Shown here one piece after another: positions 6,441-6,442 of a DNA stretch of 6,442 bases. The position numbers were made by a program, and so were the translations under genes. How positions within the stretch are numbered: position 1 is the first letter of the stretch; each line of letters begins with the position of its first letter. The stretch is taken from assembly GCA_027296665.1 (NCBI GenBank), contig JAPUIV010000113.1, positions 1 through 6,442 of the forward strand, written 5' to 3'. The stretch comes from Acidobacteriota bacterium (lineage in GTDB: Bacteria; Acidobacteriota; Polarisedimenticolia; JAPUIV01). The notes under the pieces are model-generated. The model searched no databases and was not told where the DNA came from. It saw only the letters and a program-made list of their open reading frames with translations.

Positions 6441-6442
6441 TG

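Overview
The window is GC-rich, tightly packed bacterial chromosome in which every gene I can support lies on the minus strand. Read in the direction of transcription (high to low coordinates), the order is: promoter, tRNA-Arg(ACG), a two-transmembrane coiled-coil protein of unknown function, tadA, a Dam-type DNA adenine methylase, tRNA-Ser(CGA), a LeuA-like condensing enzyme, a long-form IspH, a DapB-like NAD(P)-dependent dehydrogenase, tRNA-Ser(GGA), and the first 181 codons of an RpoH-type sigma factor that runs off the left edge. The sigma factor carries the RpoH box and the WWIRAYVIKYILDNW stretch typical, from memory, of deltaproteobacteria (Desulfobacterota/Myxococcota). That suggests such a lineage or a related uncultured phylum, held with moderate confidence.

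There are two protein-gene clusters. Right cluster (4403-6223): the membrane protein, tadA and the methylase are packed with a 1-bp gap and then a 4-bp ATGA overlap. They sit behind a clear TTGACA/TAGCAT promoter and tRNA-Arg(ACG), the usual substrate of TadA. Left cluster (723-4203): the LeuA-like enzyme, IspH and the dehydrogenase are joined by two 4-bp stop/start overlaps (ATGA, GTGA), so translation is almost certainly coupled. This mixture is not a pathway I recognise. IspH makes isoprenoid precursors, while its partners belong to families that build or oxidise small carboxylic and amino acids.

Three tRNA genes, all with encoded CCA, punctuate the strand. Each lies only about 30-50 bp upstream of a protein start on the same strand, so tRNA processing would also create mRNA 5' ends. 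Both serine tRNAs have extended -10 promoter motifs just upstream. No convincing intrinsic terminator was seen, so read-through between clusters is plausible.

The points most worth a second look are a large excess of GATC (about 110 sites by hand count, near five times expectation) in a window that encodes a Dam-family methylase; the coupled LeuA-like/IspH/dehydrogenase cassette; the linkage of tadA to its substrate tRNA; and a perfect 10-bp hairpin that includes the CCA end of tRNA-Ser(CGA). There is no mobile element, CRISPR array or toxin system in the window.
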